Below, piece after piece: positions 13,077-25,785 of a stretch of DNA of 64,000 bases. The translations under genes were made by a program, and so were the position numbers. Within the stretch, counting starts at the first letter, position 1. Every line of letters starts with the position of its first letter. The notes beneath the pieces were generated by a model that saw nothing but the letters and a program-made list of their open reading frames with translations, was not told the DNA's origin and did no database searches. The DNA comes from Deltaproteobacteria bacterium (lineage in GTDB: Bacteria; Myxococcota_A; UBA9042; PHBI01): NCBI GenBank assembly GCA_011526585.1, contig WYBB01000113.1:1-64000 (forward strand), read 5' to 3'.

Positions 13077-15128
13077 ATGCACAGCCTCACGCTCCAGGCC
13101 GCCGCCGACTCGCAGCGCGCTCCCGTGACGGGGTGGACGCGGACCCACTGGGAGGAGGCGTTCAGCGCGCTCGTCGAACCGCTCGTGCACAGCGCGAGCC
13201 CCGGCGGGGCGCGCCTGCTGCTCCCCGGACCGATCAGCTCGCACGGCGTCCTCGCGACCGAGCTCGAAGGCTTCACGCGCGCCTTCATGATGAGCGCGCC
13301 GTGGCTCGCCACCGGGCGCGCATGCGTCGGGCGCGACGGGCCGATCGATCTCGCGGGGTTCTTCGCGCGCGGCACGCTGGCCGGCACCGATCCGGCGCAC
13401 CCCGAGCACTGGGGTCCGGTCCGCGACCGCTCACAACACCTGGTCGAGCTCGCGGCGCTCGGCTGGGCGCTCGTCGTCTCGCGCGAGGCGATCTGGGATC
13501 GCTTCGACGCGCGCCAGCGCCGCCAGGTCGGCGACTACCTCGCGCGCGCGCACGCGTGCGACTACTTCGACAACAACTGGCGCCTCTTCGCGGCCGTGAC
13601 GCACGCGGCCTGCAAGCGCCTCGATCTCCCGCACGACCCGGGCGCCGTCGCGCGCCACCTCACCGCGGTCGAGCGCATGTATCTCGGCGACGGCTGGTAC
13701 GGCGATGGCGACCGCGACCAGGTCGACCACTACAGCGCTTGGGGCTTCAATACGTGGGGGCTCATGTGGGCGTGGCTCGACGGCGACGCGCTGCCGGACC
13801 TGCGCGATCGGATCCTTTCGCGCGCGCGCGCGTTCGTCGCGGGGCTACCGTACCTCGTCGCGAGCGACGGCGGCTTCCCGGCGTTCGGGCGCTCGATCTC
13901 GTATCGCTTCGCGTTGGTGACACCGATCGTGCTCGGCGCGTTGCTCGGGTCGAGCGACTTGCCGCCAGGTCAGGGGCGCGCTGCGTGCAGCCTCGTGATG
14001 CAGCACTTCCTGTCGCGGCCGGTGCTCACCGCGCGCGGGCACCTCGCGGCCGGCTTCATCGAGGGCAAGACCGCGCCCCTCGAGCGCTACTCCGGTGCCG
14101 GCTCGCCCTACTGGGCCGGCATGGTGTTCACGGCGTTCCTCATGCCGCCGCAGCACCCCTTCTGGAGCGCGATCGAGGTGCCGCTCCCGGCACAACAGGG
14201 GCGGTTCGAGCGGGTGATGCCCGGCCCCGGCCTGATCGCGTTCGGCGAGGGCGCGCACGTGCAGCTCGTCAACCAGCGCGCATGGCACGAGACCGCAGGC
14301 ATGGGCGGCAAGTATGCCAGGCTCGCCTACTCATCGGTGTTCGGTCCGCTCGCCCGCCTCGGACCCAAGGGCGTCCCGCCCGACAACGCCATCCTGTGCT
14401 CGCTGGACGGGCTCGACTTCCGGTGCCGCCGCGCGACGAGCCCGCGTCACCTCGCGCCGGGCTTCTCCTCGTCGCGCTGGGTGATGACGGACGTCGACCC
14501 CGACGGCTGGGTGCAGACCAGCGTGATCATCAAGGGCGACGTGATGGTCAACCTGCACTGGGTGCACGCGACGCGTGAGGTCGTGATGCGCGAGGGCGGA
14601 CACGCGCTCGGCTACGACGGGGCCGCGCCCGAGAGCGTCTCGCTGCGTGTCGAAGGCCGCCCGATCGAGGCGGCGCTCGGTGACGCGCGCGTGTGCTACA
14701 TCGGCGCGCTGGCGGGGTGGAGCCGCGGCGTGCCGGCCAGGCCGTCGTGGACCGGGGTGGATCCACGCCATCGCGACAACGTCGTGCCGGTGCTCGAGGC
14801 GACGGTCCCGAGCGGAGGCGCCGCGCTCGTCGCGCTCGTATGCGCGCGGGTCGAGGCGACCCCGGTCGCGTCCCTCGTCGGGCTCGCGCGCTGTGAGCTC
14901 GAGAGCGCCACGGCGCGGCTGACCTTCGCCGACGGCGAGGTCGTGCTCGTGCAGATGGGCGACGCGCGCGAGCTCGACCTGCGCCTAGGCGAGCACGGCG
15001 TGCACCTGCGAGGCCGGGTCGTGATGGCGCGCGTCCGCGCCGACGGGGCGTGGCTCGCGCTCGACGAGGATGGAGGGCTCAGGGGTTGTCGCGCGAGCGA
15101 GCTCGCGAGCGAAACGCGCGCGCCGTGA
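13077..15128 (+). CDS. DUF2264 family protein
   Basis: A 683-aa protein that matches the DUF2264 family. Its N-terminal half has the family pattern LLLPGPISSHG followed by LEGFTRAFMMSAPW and a predicted alpha/alpha-toroid with DYFDNNWRLFAAV and DGWYGDGDRDQVDHYSAWGF. The C-terminal half is beta-rich, like polysaccharide lyase or heparinase-type proteins. DUF2264 members are often near sugar-catabolism genes, but no such neighbours are present here. The ATG at 13077 is chosen because homology-like sequence starts soon after it; the frame stays open upstream. No signal peptide is visible. Confidence 0.8.
   Translation: MHSLTLQAAADSQRAPVTGWTRTHWEEAFSALVEPLVHSASPGGARLLLPGPISSHGVLATELEGFTRAFMMSAPWLATGRACVGRDGPIDLAGFFARGTLAGTDPAHPEHWGPVRDRSQHLVELAALGWALVVSREAIWDRFDARQRRQVGDYLARAHACDYFDNNWRLFAAVTHAACKRLDLPHDPGAVARHLTAVERMYLGDGWYGDGDRDQVDHYSAWGFNTWGLMWAWLDGDALPDLRDRILSRARAFVAGLPYLVASDGGFPAFGRSISYRFALVTPIVLGALLGSSDLPPGQGRAACSLVMQHFLSRPVLTARGHLAAGFIEGKTAPLERYSGAGSPYWAGMVFTAFLMPPQHPFWSAIEVPLPAQQGRFERVMPGPGLIAFGEGAHVQLVNQRAWHETAGMGGKYARLAYSSVFGPLARLGPKGVPPDNAILCSLDGLDFRCRRATSPRHLAPGFSSSRWVMTDVDPDGWVQTSVIIKGDVMVNLHWVHATREVVMREGGHALGYDGAAPESVSLRVEGRPIEAALGDARVCYIGALAGWSRGVPARPSWTGVDPRHRDNVVPVLEATVPSGGAALVALVCARVEATPVASLVGLARCELESATARLTFADGEVVLVQMGDARELDLRLGEHGVHLRGRVVMARVRADGAWLALDEDGGLRGCRASELASETRAP
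15098..15122 (+). repeat. 25-bp dispersed repeat, copy 1
   Basis: This 25-bp stretch at the 3' end of the DUF2264 gene recurs in inverted orientation at 25658-25682 with one mismatch. It encodes part of the last residues (ELASETRA). Confidence 0.45.
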
Positions 15129-15131
15129 GCC

Positions 15132-17608
<2,477 letters not shown>

Positions 17609-17625
<17 letters not shown>

Positions 17626-17923
17626 CCCAGGGCATCTCGTCGAGCTCGGCGACCTCCAGGAACTCGCCGCGCTCCGGGTGGTAGCCGAAGCGCGGGTGCT
17701 CGACGACGCGCATGCGCGCCATCAGGAGGTCGAAGTAGCGACGCAGGCGCTTCTCCTTCGGCTCCTTCTCGTCGTCCTTCATCTTGAGCTCGAGCTTGGC
17801 GAGGTCGACCTCCTTCTTCGCGAGCAGCTCCTCGAGCATCGCCGCGACCTCGCCGCCCTTGGCGAGCAGCTTCTTCTTCCAGCGCTGGCGATCTTCGGCG
17901 GTGTACGGTGAAGGCTCGTCCAT
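17609..17923 (-). CDS. Small hypothetical protein
   Basis: A 104-aa charged protein. The first half is a Lys/Glu-rich helix (WKKKLLAKGGEVAAMLEELL, then LAKLELKMKDDEKEPKEK) that may form a coiled coil; the C-terminal half has FGYHPERGEFLEVAELDEMPW. An excellent GGAGGA site precedes the ATG at 17923. Its 3' end overlaps the start of the CarD-like gene, so the two are probably co-translated. I do not recognise the family. Confidence 0.75.
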
Positions 17924-18045
17924 CGGTCATCCTCCTCGGTCCGGCGCACCATATCCCAGAACACCGGTTGTCTCGACAGGACACGCCACTTCTCGCACAA
18001 TGCGACCCACCCCAGTCCTCGGCCAGCTCCGAGGTGCGAGTCACC

Positions 18046-20100
18046 ATGCGCCGTCCGTCCGCCACCCCAGCCATGCCGCGCGCGATCGCCGCGCTCGTCG
18101 TCGCGTCGATCCTCGGCGCCCCGGCCTGCTCACCCTTCGTCAAGCCGGAGCTGCCCGGCCAGACCCCCTACGCCGTCTCCGAGATCGTCTTCCCCGAGGG
18201 CCTCGCGCTCGACCCCGCGCCGCTCATCCAGACCCTCGCCGTCCGCCCCGACGCCTTCCTCATCCCCGGCCAGCCCTTCAACCCGTGGCGCCAGGCCGAA
18301 GACCGCCGGCGCATCGCCGCATACTGGAAGAACTTCGGATACTTCGATGTCGTGGTCGACAAGGCCCAGGTCAGCTTCGACGAGGCGGGCCTGGCCGCGC
18401 GCGTCGAGTGGACCCTGAGCGAGGGGCCGCGCTACACGATCCGCTCGGTCTCGGTGCAGAACGCCCCGGCAGGTTTTCAGCGCGCGCTCGAAGACAAGAT
18501 CACCTTCGGCCCCGGCGACCCGGTCGACCTCCAGACCTGGCGCATCCAGCGCCACACCCTCGCCGACGTGCTGCGCGCGGCCGGTCACATGCGCACCGAG
18601 GTCTACAGCCGCGCCTTCGTCGACCGCGACGCCAAGAAGGTCGACTGGGTCTTCTTCGTCGACGAGGGGCCCCCGACCCGCGTCGGCTCGATCGAGGTGC
18701 ACGGCCACCGCAAGATCTCGCCCGACGCGATCCTCGACCGCGCCGGCTACGAGGTCGGCGACCCGCTCGACCTCGAGACCGTGCGCAAACGCGAGCTCGA
18801 CCTGATGGACACCGGCGCCTTCGCCATCGCGCGCATCTTCACCGAGGTCGGCACCGAGTTCGAGACCGGCGCCGTCCCCTACGAGTCCTGGATCCCGCCC
18901 GACACCGGCGGCAACCTCAAGCCCGATCAGGTCTCGCCCGACGGCGCGCTCGTCCCGCGCGAGCTCTCGCCCGACGTGCACGTGCGCGTCGAGGTCGTCG
19001 AGGCCTCCTCGACCCAGGGCAAGGTCACGCTCGGCGTCAACATGGATCCCGAGCGCATCGATCCCTTCTTCGGCACGCGCGTGCTCTTCCGCAACGCGCT
19101 CGGCCAGCTCAACCACCTCGCCCTGCAGGGCCTCGTCGGCTATGGCATCCGCTGGCGCGGCGAGGTCGACGAGCCGCTCGGCGTCTATGGCTCGGCGCGC
19201 CTCGAGTGGCTGCGTCCCGGCACCTTCGGCCGCACCGGCGACATGCGCCTGGCGCTCTCCTTCGACGAGGAGCTCTTCCCCGGCTTCCACTGGCGCACGG
19301 CCGCCGCCGGCCTCGGCGTGCGCACGCTCATCGACACCGGCCTCTTCTTCGACATCGAGCCGCGCTTCCGCTGGGACGAGGGCGTCGGCCTGGGCACCAT
19401 CACCGCCGCCTCGCTCGCCGACGCCGACGCCGCCACCCCCGCCACCACCATCGCCGGCGAAGGCCGCCTCTCGCTCGTCTGGGACACGCGCGACGACGGC
19501 GTCGAGGCCCTGCGCGGCCACCTCCTCGCGCTGCGCGCCGCGGTCGCCCCGATCGGCGACCTCACCTGGCTGCGCGGCGAGATCGATCTGCGCCTCTTCC
19601 TGCCGTTCAACCAGGACATGGGCCTCGCCTTCCGCACCAGCGCCGGCTGGGTCGCCGGCCTCTCCGGCGACGACGGCGTGCCGATCGGCGCGCGCCTCTT
19701 CGGCGGCGGCGCCTGGGGTCACCGCGGCTTCGGCACGCGGCGCCTCTCGCTCTACGCCCAGACCTGCAAGGACGGCGTCGCCGAGGACGGCACCTGCGCG
19801 ACCGATCCCATCCCCATCGGCGCGACGAGCCTCTTCGAAGGCAGCGTCGAGTTCCGCTGGCTGCCCTATCGCAAGCAGTTCGGCGCCGTCGTCTTCGCCG
19901 ACATCGGCGCGCTCGGCCACGCCGCGAACCCCTTCGAAGACGCGGTCGAGCTCGCGCTGGGCCTCGGGATCCGCGCGCGCGTCTGGCACCTGCCGGTCGC
20001 GCTCGACGTCGCCTATCGCGTCACCGACGACCCCATGTTCGAGGCGATCGACGCCCTCGACCAGGCGCTCGTCTTTCTTCGTATCGGGGAGGCATTCTGA
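18046..20100 (+). CDS. TamA/BamA-like outer membrane protein (Omp85)
   Basis: A 684-aa Omp85-family protein expected to fold and insert in the outer membrane and to partner the downstream TamB-like protein. A signal sequence ends near Cys28 (SILGAPAC), which may be lipidated. Three POTRA-like repeats span about residues 40-280 (VSEIVFPEG..., FVDEGPPTRVGSIEVHGHRKISPDAIL...). The rest is a beta-barrel with the Omp85 lid-lock motif as GHRGFG near residue 566 and a C-terminal Phe. The ATG at 18046 is preceded by GAGGT. Its stop overlaps the next ATG (TGATG). Confidence 0.87.
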   Translation: MRRPSATPAMPRAIAALVVASILGAPACSPFVKPELPGQTPYAVSEIVFPEGLALDPAPLIQTLAVRPDAFLIPGQPFNPWRQAEDRRRIAAYWKNFGYFDVVVDKAQVSFDEAGLAARVEWTLSEGPRYTIRSVSVQNAPAGFQRALEDKITFGPGDPVDLQTWRIQRHTLADVLRAAGHMRTEVYSRAFVDRDAKKVDWVFFVDEGPPTRVGSIEVHGHRKISPDAILDRAGYEVGDPLDLETVRKRELDLMDTGAFAIARIFTEVGTEFETGAVPYESWIPPDTGGNLKPDQVSPDGALVPRELSPDVHVRVEVVEASSTQGKVTLGVNMDPERIDPFFGTRVLFRNALGQLNHLALQGLVGYGIRWRGEVDEPLGVYGSARLEWLRPGTFGRTGDMRLALSFDEELFPGFHWRTAAAGLGVRTLIDTGLFFDIEPRFRWDEGVGLGTITAASLADADAATPATTIAGEGRLSLVWDTRDDGVEALRGHLLALRAAVAPIGDLTWLRGEIDLRLFLPFNQDMGLAFRTSAGWVAGLSGDDGVPIGARLFGGGAWGHRGFGTRRLSLYAQTCKDGVAEDGTCATDPIPIGATSLFEGSVEFRWLPYRKQFGAVVFADIGALGHAANPFEDAVELALGLGIRARVWHLPVALDVAYRVTDDPMFEAIDALDQALVFLRIGEAF

Positions 20101-23100
20101 TGGCGAGCCCACCCGATCCCAACGCCGGGCGCGACGGCGCCAAACGCTTCCCGACCGAGAAGGGCAAGCCCGGCTCGAGCCTCATCTCCGCCGAAGAGGT
20201 CACGACCGCGACGCCCGCCTACAGCGAAGACGTCACCACCACCACGCCGGCGGTCGGCGACGATGTGCTCTCCGCGCCCGCGGCCACGAACGACCCGCTC
20301 GGCCCCGGCCGTCTCGACGCCGGCCGCTCCGAGCCGTCCAGCCCGAGCGCGGTGATCGGTCCCATCACCAAGAAGCGCAAGCGCACCTCGCCCTATCAGG
20401 AAGCCTCGGGCGAGCTCAGGCTCGACCCCGACGCCGCCGCGCCCGAGGAGCCGAAGAAGAAGTCGCTGCCACGCCGCATCCTCAAGGGTGTCTTGTGGAC
20501 GATCGCGATCGTGCTGCTGCTGCTCCTGCTCGTCATCGGCTTCTTCCACACCGGCCCGGGCAAGAGCGTCGCCAAGGACATCGCCGAGGGCGCGCTCGGC
20601 GGTCGCTACGATGGCAAGGTCACGATCGGCGAGCTCGACTACGCGCTCTTCGGCGACGTCGAGATCAAGGACCTCGTCATCGCCGAGCACAGCGGCAAGA
20701 AGGTCGTGCACCTCAAGAGCCTGCTGCTCGACCTCGACTGGGGCAGCCTGCTCTCCAAGCCGCTGACGATCGAGAAGCTCCAGATCGCCGGCCTCGACCT
20801 CGACCTCGTCAGCTTCCCCGACGGCACCAACAACTTGAACCGCATGCAGAAGGAGCCGACCAAGCTGCCCGAGGAGATCGTCATCCAGGCGCTCGAGCTC
20901 GGCGGCGTCAACGTTCGCATCGAGCAGCCCGACGGTCGCACGCTCGTGGTCTCCGACCTCGCCATGGCCGCCTCGCTCGCGCTCGACAACCCGAACCAGA
21001 AGCTCGACCTCACGCTCTCGAACCTCTCGGGCAAGCTCGACAACCCGCAGGTCAGCGCGAGCTTCCAGCTCGCCGCCAGCGCCAGGAAGAGCGGTGCCGA
21101 TCTCGAAGCGACGCTCACGCCAAAGACGATCAGCGTGATCGCCAAGGCGCTCGACCAGAAGCTCGACCTCGTCATCGAGCCGATCGCCGTCTCGATGAAG
21201 GACGGCCTCACCGAGATGAACTTCGGCGGGCTCACCGCCGGCCCGGTCAAGGTCGGCGGCATGCGCACCCTCGGCCGCCTGCCGCCGCCGGGCGCGGTCG
21301 GCCTCGGCCCCGGCGAGCACCTCGTCGAGCTCACGGGCGTGCAGATCGACCACCGCGGCGTCAACACGCTCCTGGGGCGTGAGGCCCTGCTCTCCGACGT
21401 CGCGCTCGACGCCTCGGTCAAGGGCCCGGCCGAGCGCCTCGCCGTCGACGGCAAGGTGAAGACCGACGGCGGCGTGCTCGCCCTCACCGGCACCATCGAT
21501 GCGCGCGAGCTGATGAAGCCGATCGTGCACCTCGTGCTCGAGGGCAGCGACCTCGACACCACGAAGATCCTCGCCGGCGAGACGCGCCCCGACCTGCAGA
21601 CCGCCTTCAAGGCCACGCTCGACCTCACCGGCCTGCCGCCCGATCACACCCTGAAGATCCACGCCGACGTCGCCAAGACCACGTTCGGCGGCCGCAGCAT
21701 CGACTCGATCGTCATCGACGCCTCGGGCAAGGGCGACGTGCTCATCCTCGAGGACCTCGAGATCACCGCCTTCGGTCAGACCCTCGCGCTCGACGGCGAG
21801 CTCGATCGCAAGACCCAGGAGTTCCGCGGGCACCTGGCGATGCACAGCGCGCTCGGCGACACCATCGCCAAGGCGCGCGACGCCGGCGTGCTCATCACCC
21901 CCCTGCCGCCGATCGACGGCACGCTCGACGTCGACCTCGCCGTCGCCGGCCGCCTCAAGCCCAAGCCCATCCCGCCGCCGGGCGCCGAGTCGGCGCCAGC
22001 CACGCCCTTCGACCCGAAGGCCCTCATCGTCAACGGCCGCATCGATCTCTCGTCGCTGCCGATCGAGACGCTCACGCTCAAGGGGCAGATCGACGGCAAG
22101 GACATCGTCGTCAAGGGCCCGCCCGGCACGAACCTGCCCGACAAGAAGGTCGGCCTCGTCGACGTCGATCTCGATCTGCTCGTCGAAGGCGGCAAGCCCG
22201 ACGGCTTGAAGGGCCGCCTCGACGCGAAGCTCGGCGGGGTCGACACCGGCCAGCAGACGCTCGACAGCGCCGAGGTCCAGGTCGCCTTCGAGGGGCTGCG
22301 CCAGGAGATCACCATCAAGGCCGCCGACGAGCGCCAGGCGCTCGCGCTCGACGTCGCGATGAAGAGCCTGCTCGACCTCGAAAAGCGCGAGGTCGACACC
22401 ACCATCGAGCGCCTCTACGTCAAGCGTGGCCCCGCCGAGACCCGCCTCGAGGAACCTGTCACGCTCGCGCTCGCGCAGTCGCCCGACGGCAAGCAGACCG
22501 TGCGCGTGCCGCCGATGAAGCTCGCGCTCGCCGGCGGCACCATCGACGTCGCCGTCAAGGCTCAGCTCTCCAAGGACGAGAACAATCCCGGCGCCAACAA
22601 GGTCGACTCGTTCGACCTCAGCCTCGATCTCGACGCGATCGATCTCGGCCGCCTCGCCGGACTGGCGCGCCGATCGACCCGCGGCCTCGCCGGCAAGCTC
22701 GACATGAGCGTGCGCGCGCAGGGCACGCGCGAAAACCCGCAGCTCGACTTCTTCGGCGACCTGCGCGGGCGCATGAAGACCGGCGCGCCCTTCACCGCGA
22801 AGTTCTCCGGCGCCATGCGCGACAAGGTCCTCGACCTCGAGCTCGGACTGCACGACCGCGGCCAGCGCACGCCGCTCCTGAGCTTCGATCTGATGGCGCC
22901 CTTGAACCTGCCGACGACATCGGGCGCGAAGCCCTCGCTCGGCGCCGGCCGCTTCGCCATCAAGGCGAGCATGCCGACGACCGAGCTCTCGCGCCTCGGC
23001 GCGCTCATGCCCGACGGCCTGCCCGAAGGCGTCGACCCCGACGCCACCCTCGGCCTCTCGCTCGACCTCGCCGGCACCACCGTCCGCCCGACCGGGAGCT

Positions 23101-25559
23101 GGTCGCTCGACTTCGAGGGCGATCTCCTGCGCCGCCGCGGCTACACCAAGGCGCCCGCCCGCCAGAAGGTCGCCATCGCCGGCGAGCTCCGACCCGACGG
23201 TCGCACGATCGCGCTCGACAACGACTTCGACCTGCACCTCGACGCCACCGCGCCCGCCTTCGTCGCGCACCACACCCACGGCACCTTCGAGCGCTCGCCG
23301 CTCCTCCAGAACTTCCTCGACCGCCCCTGGACGCTCGAGGCCGGCCTCGAAAAGCCCATCGAGCTCGAGGTCTTGCACGCGATCGGCCTCGCCCCGCGGC
23401 CGATCGCCGGCGCGCTCAGCTCGCAAGCCAGGCTCAACGGTCAGGCCAAGGACGTGCTCGGCACGCTCTCGTTCGGGCTCGCCTCGCTCGAGGTCGGCAC
23501 CGCCCCGCCCGCCAACGTCGGCGGCGTCATCACGATCGGACAGGACGACATCCGCGTGAGCCAGCGCGTCGACGTCGCCGGCCTCGACGCGCTCGCGGCC
23601 GAGATCGTCGTCGGCGTGCCCGGTCGCGGTCTGCGCGGCGTGATGAAGGACCGCCAGCGCCTCATGCGTGCGCCGCTCTCGGGCGAGCTGCGCCTCGTCG
23701 AGCACACCATCGCCGGCTGGAAGCAGGCGCTCGCGAAGACCCCGGGTGCTCCGGCCCTTCCCGACTTGCCGGGCCAGCTCGGCGGCGTGCTCACACTCGG
23801 CGGCGATCTGACGACCCCGACCGCGAACGGCGCCTTCGCCTGGGACGGCTTCGAGTCGGCCCATGGCGCGCCCGGCCGCGTCGCCTTCGAGATCGAGGCC
23901 ACCCCCGATACCGTCGGCGGCGGCCTCGCGCTCGGTGGCCAGCGCGAGGTCACGATCCGCGGGCAGATCGCGCGCAAGGAGCTCACCCCGCCCCGGCCCG
24001 GCACCGATCCGGCGACCCTCCCACCGCTGCCGATCGCGCTCGCGATGAAGGCCGATCAGGTCGACCTCCTGCGCCTCGTTCCGGCCTTCGCCACCGCCGG
24101 CCAGCCATGGAAGCTCCAGGGCAAGCTCGACTGGTCGATGCAGGGCGAGCTCCTGTCGTCGCGCAACCCCGAGGCCCCGGGGCTCTTGCCCGGCAGCCAC
24201 GTCGTCGGCGATCTGCTGATCTCCGCGCTCGACGTCGCCGTGCCCGACACCGACCGCCACATCCAGGACGGGCGCGTCGCGATCAGCGCCACGCGCGAGG
24301 CGCTGGCGATCACCGGCATCGAGCTGCACGAGGCCCGCCACCCCGACCTGCCCGGCTTCGTCGCGCCGCCCGACGAGACGCGCGGCGATCGCTTCGTCAA
24401 GATCAGCGGGCGCGTGCCGTGGACCGATCTGAAGATCGACGAGGCCCACCTCGCGATCGAGACCCGCGACTGGCTCGTGCTCGGCCTCGGCTTCGACGGC
24501 CCCGAGGGTGAGCTCGACCTCGCGATGCGCGTCGACGCCAGGAACCTGACCCAGCCGGTGAAGGCGATCGACGTCACCGTCGACGACATGATGCTCTATG
24601 CGCCCGACCGCTTCATCCGCGCGCACTACCCGCAGTTCCCCGCCTACGACGACCTCGTCTACCTCGACGCGTCCCACCGACCCAGCGGCGTGCTGCCGCC
24701 GCCCAAGGGCACGAAGCCCCCGCCCGACCCGCATGCCCCCGCCGCGCCGCCGCCCGATCCCGCAGCCGGCATGGACATCCGCCTGGCGATCCCCGACGGG
24801 ATCCACGTCGTCTTCGCCGCCGCCTCGCCGCTCGAGGTCAAGCTGAAGGGCCAGATGGACGTGAAGATGCGCGGCCAGGACCTGAACCTCGCCGGCCGCC
24901 TCGATCTCACCGACGGCGAGCTCGGCGCGATGGGCCGGCCCTTCAAGCTTCAGCGCGGCGTGGTCACCGCCGACGGCGGCCTCGACACCTTCAAGGCGGA
25001 GATCGTCTTCGCGATCCCGCCGCACGAGATCGCGCTCCGCGACATCGCCAGGGGCGCGCACGGGGACGTCGCGACGATCACGCTCATCGCCACCGCCAAG
25101 GACGGGCTCAAGACGATCTTCGGCGGCGTCTCCGGCCCCTACCTGCTCGACATGGCGACGCTCCTCAACACCGGGCGCGCGCGCCTGTGGGGCCTGCCCG
25201 ACGTGCCCGCCTCCGAGACGGTGCGCTTCGGCAACCCCGACCACGGCCTGGTCCTCACCTTCATCCAGACCAACCTCAGGAACCTCGTCTTCATGGACCG
25301 CATGAACGGCTGGTCCGAGTCGCGCCACGAGCCGGCCGAGTACGGCCGCCTGCGCTTCTTCGACATGCAGCGCTTCGTCGACGGCAACCGCTGGCACTTC
25401 ACCGCTCAGCCGGTCCAGCCCGGCCAGAACCGCATGGAGCTCGGCTACGACTGGCTCCTCGCCGAGACGCCGAGCACCGTGCTCGGCTTCGGCCCGCACC
25501 TCGGCACCGACCTGCGCGCGGGCGTCGGCCTCTCGCTGGAGTGGGCCTCGGAAGACTGA
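20100..25559 (+). CDS. TamB-like inner-membrane-anchored protein
   Basis: A 1819-aa AsmA/TamB-type protein thought to bridge inner and outer membranes and move lipid or assist outer membrane assembly. The N-terminal 125 residues are a polar, probably disordered cytoplasmic tail. A transmembrane anchor follows (about 131-149, LWTIAIVLLLLLLVIGFF). The long periplasmic part has repeated beta strands and AsmA-like phrases (LDLDWGSLLSKPLTIEKLQI). The DUF490/TamB C-terminal domain lies at about 1570-1819. Start and stop codons overlap with the TamA-like gene (TGATG) and a GGGAGG site lies in its last codons, so the pair is coupled. Confidence 0.88.
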   Translation: MASPPDPNAGRDGAKRFPTEKGKPGSSLISAEEVTTATPAYSEDVTTTTPAVGDDVLSAPAATNDPLGPGRLDAGRSEPSSPSAVIGPITKKRKRTSPYQEASGELRLDPDAAAPEEPKKKSLPRRILKGVLWTIAIVLLLLLLVIGFFHTGPGKSVAKDIAEGALGGRYDGKVTIGELDYALFGDVEIKDLVIAEHSGKKVVHLKSLLLDLDWGSLLSKPLTIEKLQIAGLDLDLVSFPDGTNNLNRMQKEPTKLPEEIVIQALELGGVNVRIEQPDGRTLVVSDLAMAASLALDNPNQKLDLTLSNLSGKLDNPQVSASFQLAASARKSGADLEATLTPKTISVIAKALDQKLDLVIEPIAVSMKDGLTEMNFGGLTAGPVKVGGMRTLGRLPPPGAVGLGPGEHLVELTGVQIDHRGVNTLLGREALLSDVALDASVKGPAERLAVDGKVKTDGGVLALTGTIDARELMKPIVHLVLEGSDLDTTKILAGETRPDLQTAFKATLDLTGLPPDHTLKIHADVAKTTFGGRSIDSIVIDASGKGDVLILEDLEITAFGQTLALDGELDRKTQEFRGHLAMHSALGDTIAKARDAGVLITPLPPIDGTLDVDLAVAGRLKPKPIPPPGAESAPATPFDPKALIVNGRIDLSSLPIETLTLKGQIDGKDIVVKGPPGTNLPDKKVGLVDVDLDLLVEGGKPDGLKGRLDAKLGGVDTGQQTLDSAEVQVAFEGLRQEITIKAADERQALALDVAMKSLLDLEKREVDTTIERLYVKRGPAETRLEEPVTLALAQSPDGKQTVRVPPMKLALAGGTIDVAVKAQLSKDENNPGANKVDSFDLSLDLDAIDLGRLAGLARRSTRGLAGKLDMSVRAQGTRENPQLDFFGDLRGRMKTGAPFTAKFSGAMRDKVLDLELGLHDRGQRTPLLSFDLMAPLNLPTTSGAKPSLGAGRFAIKASMPTTELSRLGALMPDGLPEGVDPDATLGLSLDLAGTTVRPTGSWSLDFEGDLLRRRGYTKAPARQKVAIAGELRPDGRTIALDNDFDLHLDATAPAFVAHHTHGTFERSPLLQNFLDRPWTLEAGLEKPIELEVLHAIGLAPRPIAGALSSQARLNGQAKDVLGTLSFGLASLEVGTAPPANVGGVITIGQDDIRVSQRVDVAGLDALAAEIVVGVPGRGLRGVMKDRQRLMRAPLSGELRLVEHTIAGWKQALAKTPGAPALPDLPGQLGGVLTLGGDLTTPTANGAFAWDGFESAHGAPGRVAFEIEATPDTVGGGLALGGQREVTIRGQIARKELTPPRPGTDPATLPPLPIALAMKADQVDLLRLVPAFATAGQPWKLQGKLDWSMQGELLSSRNPEAPGLLPGSHVVGDLLISALDVAVPDTDRHIQDGRVAISATREALAITGIELHEARHPDLPGFVAPPDETRGDRFVKISGRVPWTDLKIDEAHLAIETRDWLVLGLGFDGPEGELDLAMRVDARNLTQPVKAIDVTVDDMMLYAPDRFIRAHYPQFPAYDDLVYLDASHRPSGVLPPPKGTKPPPDPHAPAAPPPDPAAGMDIRLAIPDGIHVVFAAASPLEVKLKGQMDVKMRGQDLNLAGRLDLTDGELGAMGRPFKLQRGVVTADGGLDTFKAEIVFAIPPHEIALRDIARGAHGDVATITLIATAKDGLKTIFGGVSGPYLLDMATLLNTGRARLWGLPDVPASETVRFGNPDHGLVLTFIQTNLRNLVFMDRMNGWSESRHEPAEYGRLRFFDMQRFVDGNRWHFTAQPVQPGQNRMELGYDWLLAETPSTVLGFGPHLGTDLRAGVGLSLEWASED

Positions 25560-25657
25560 GCTCGCGGCTGCAACGCGCGGGGCCGGCGTCGCTGCGCTTG
25601 GTCGGTCGTGCGGCGACCGTGAGGTCGCCTCCTCCCTCCCGACGCTTGCTCCTTGGC

Positions 25658-25682
25658 CGCGCGCGTTTCGCTCGCGAACTCG
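25658..25682 (-). repeat. 25-bp dispersed repeat, copy 2
   Basis: Inverted copy of the sequence at 15098-15122 with one mismatch, here in the 226-bp gap between the TamB-like and Uma2 genes. Confidence 0.45.
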
Positions 25683-25785
25683 ATTATTCTACACGCCTTG
25701 AGCTCGCCTCGCTCGTTGTCCTGTACATCCACAGCGCCGCCAGGAGCTTGGCACCTCACGCGACGCTCGCTACCTTGAGGGCCCT

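Noticed and set aside
12875-14578. Overlapping plus-strand frame of 567 codons within the DUF2264 gene
   Set aside because: Arg/Pro-rich shadow; the neighbouring frame has family-specific motifs throughout.
20013-25499. Very long open frame on the minus strand opposite the TamB-like gene (over 1800 codons)
   Set aside because: The composition is Arg/Ala/Gly/Glu-rich without motifs and it mirrors the coding strand. High GC leaves few stop codons in the antisense frame; the plus strand has clear domains and a coupled start.
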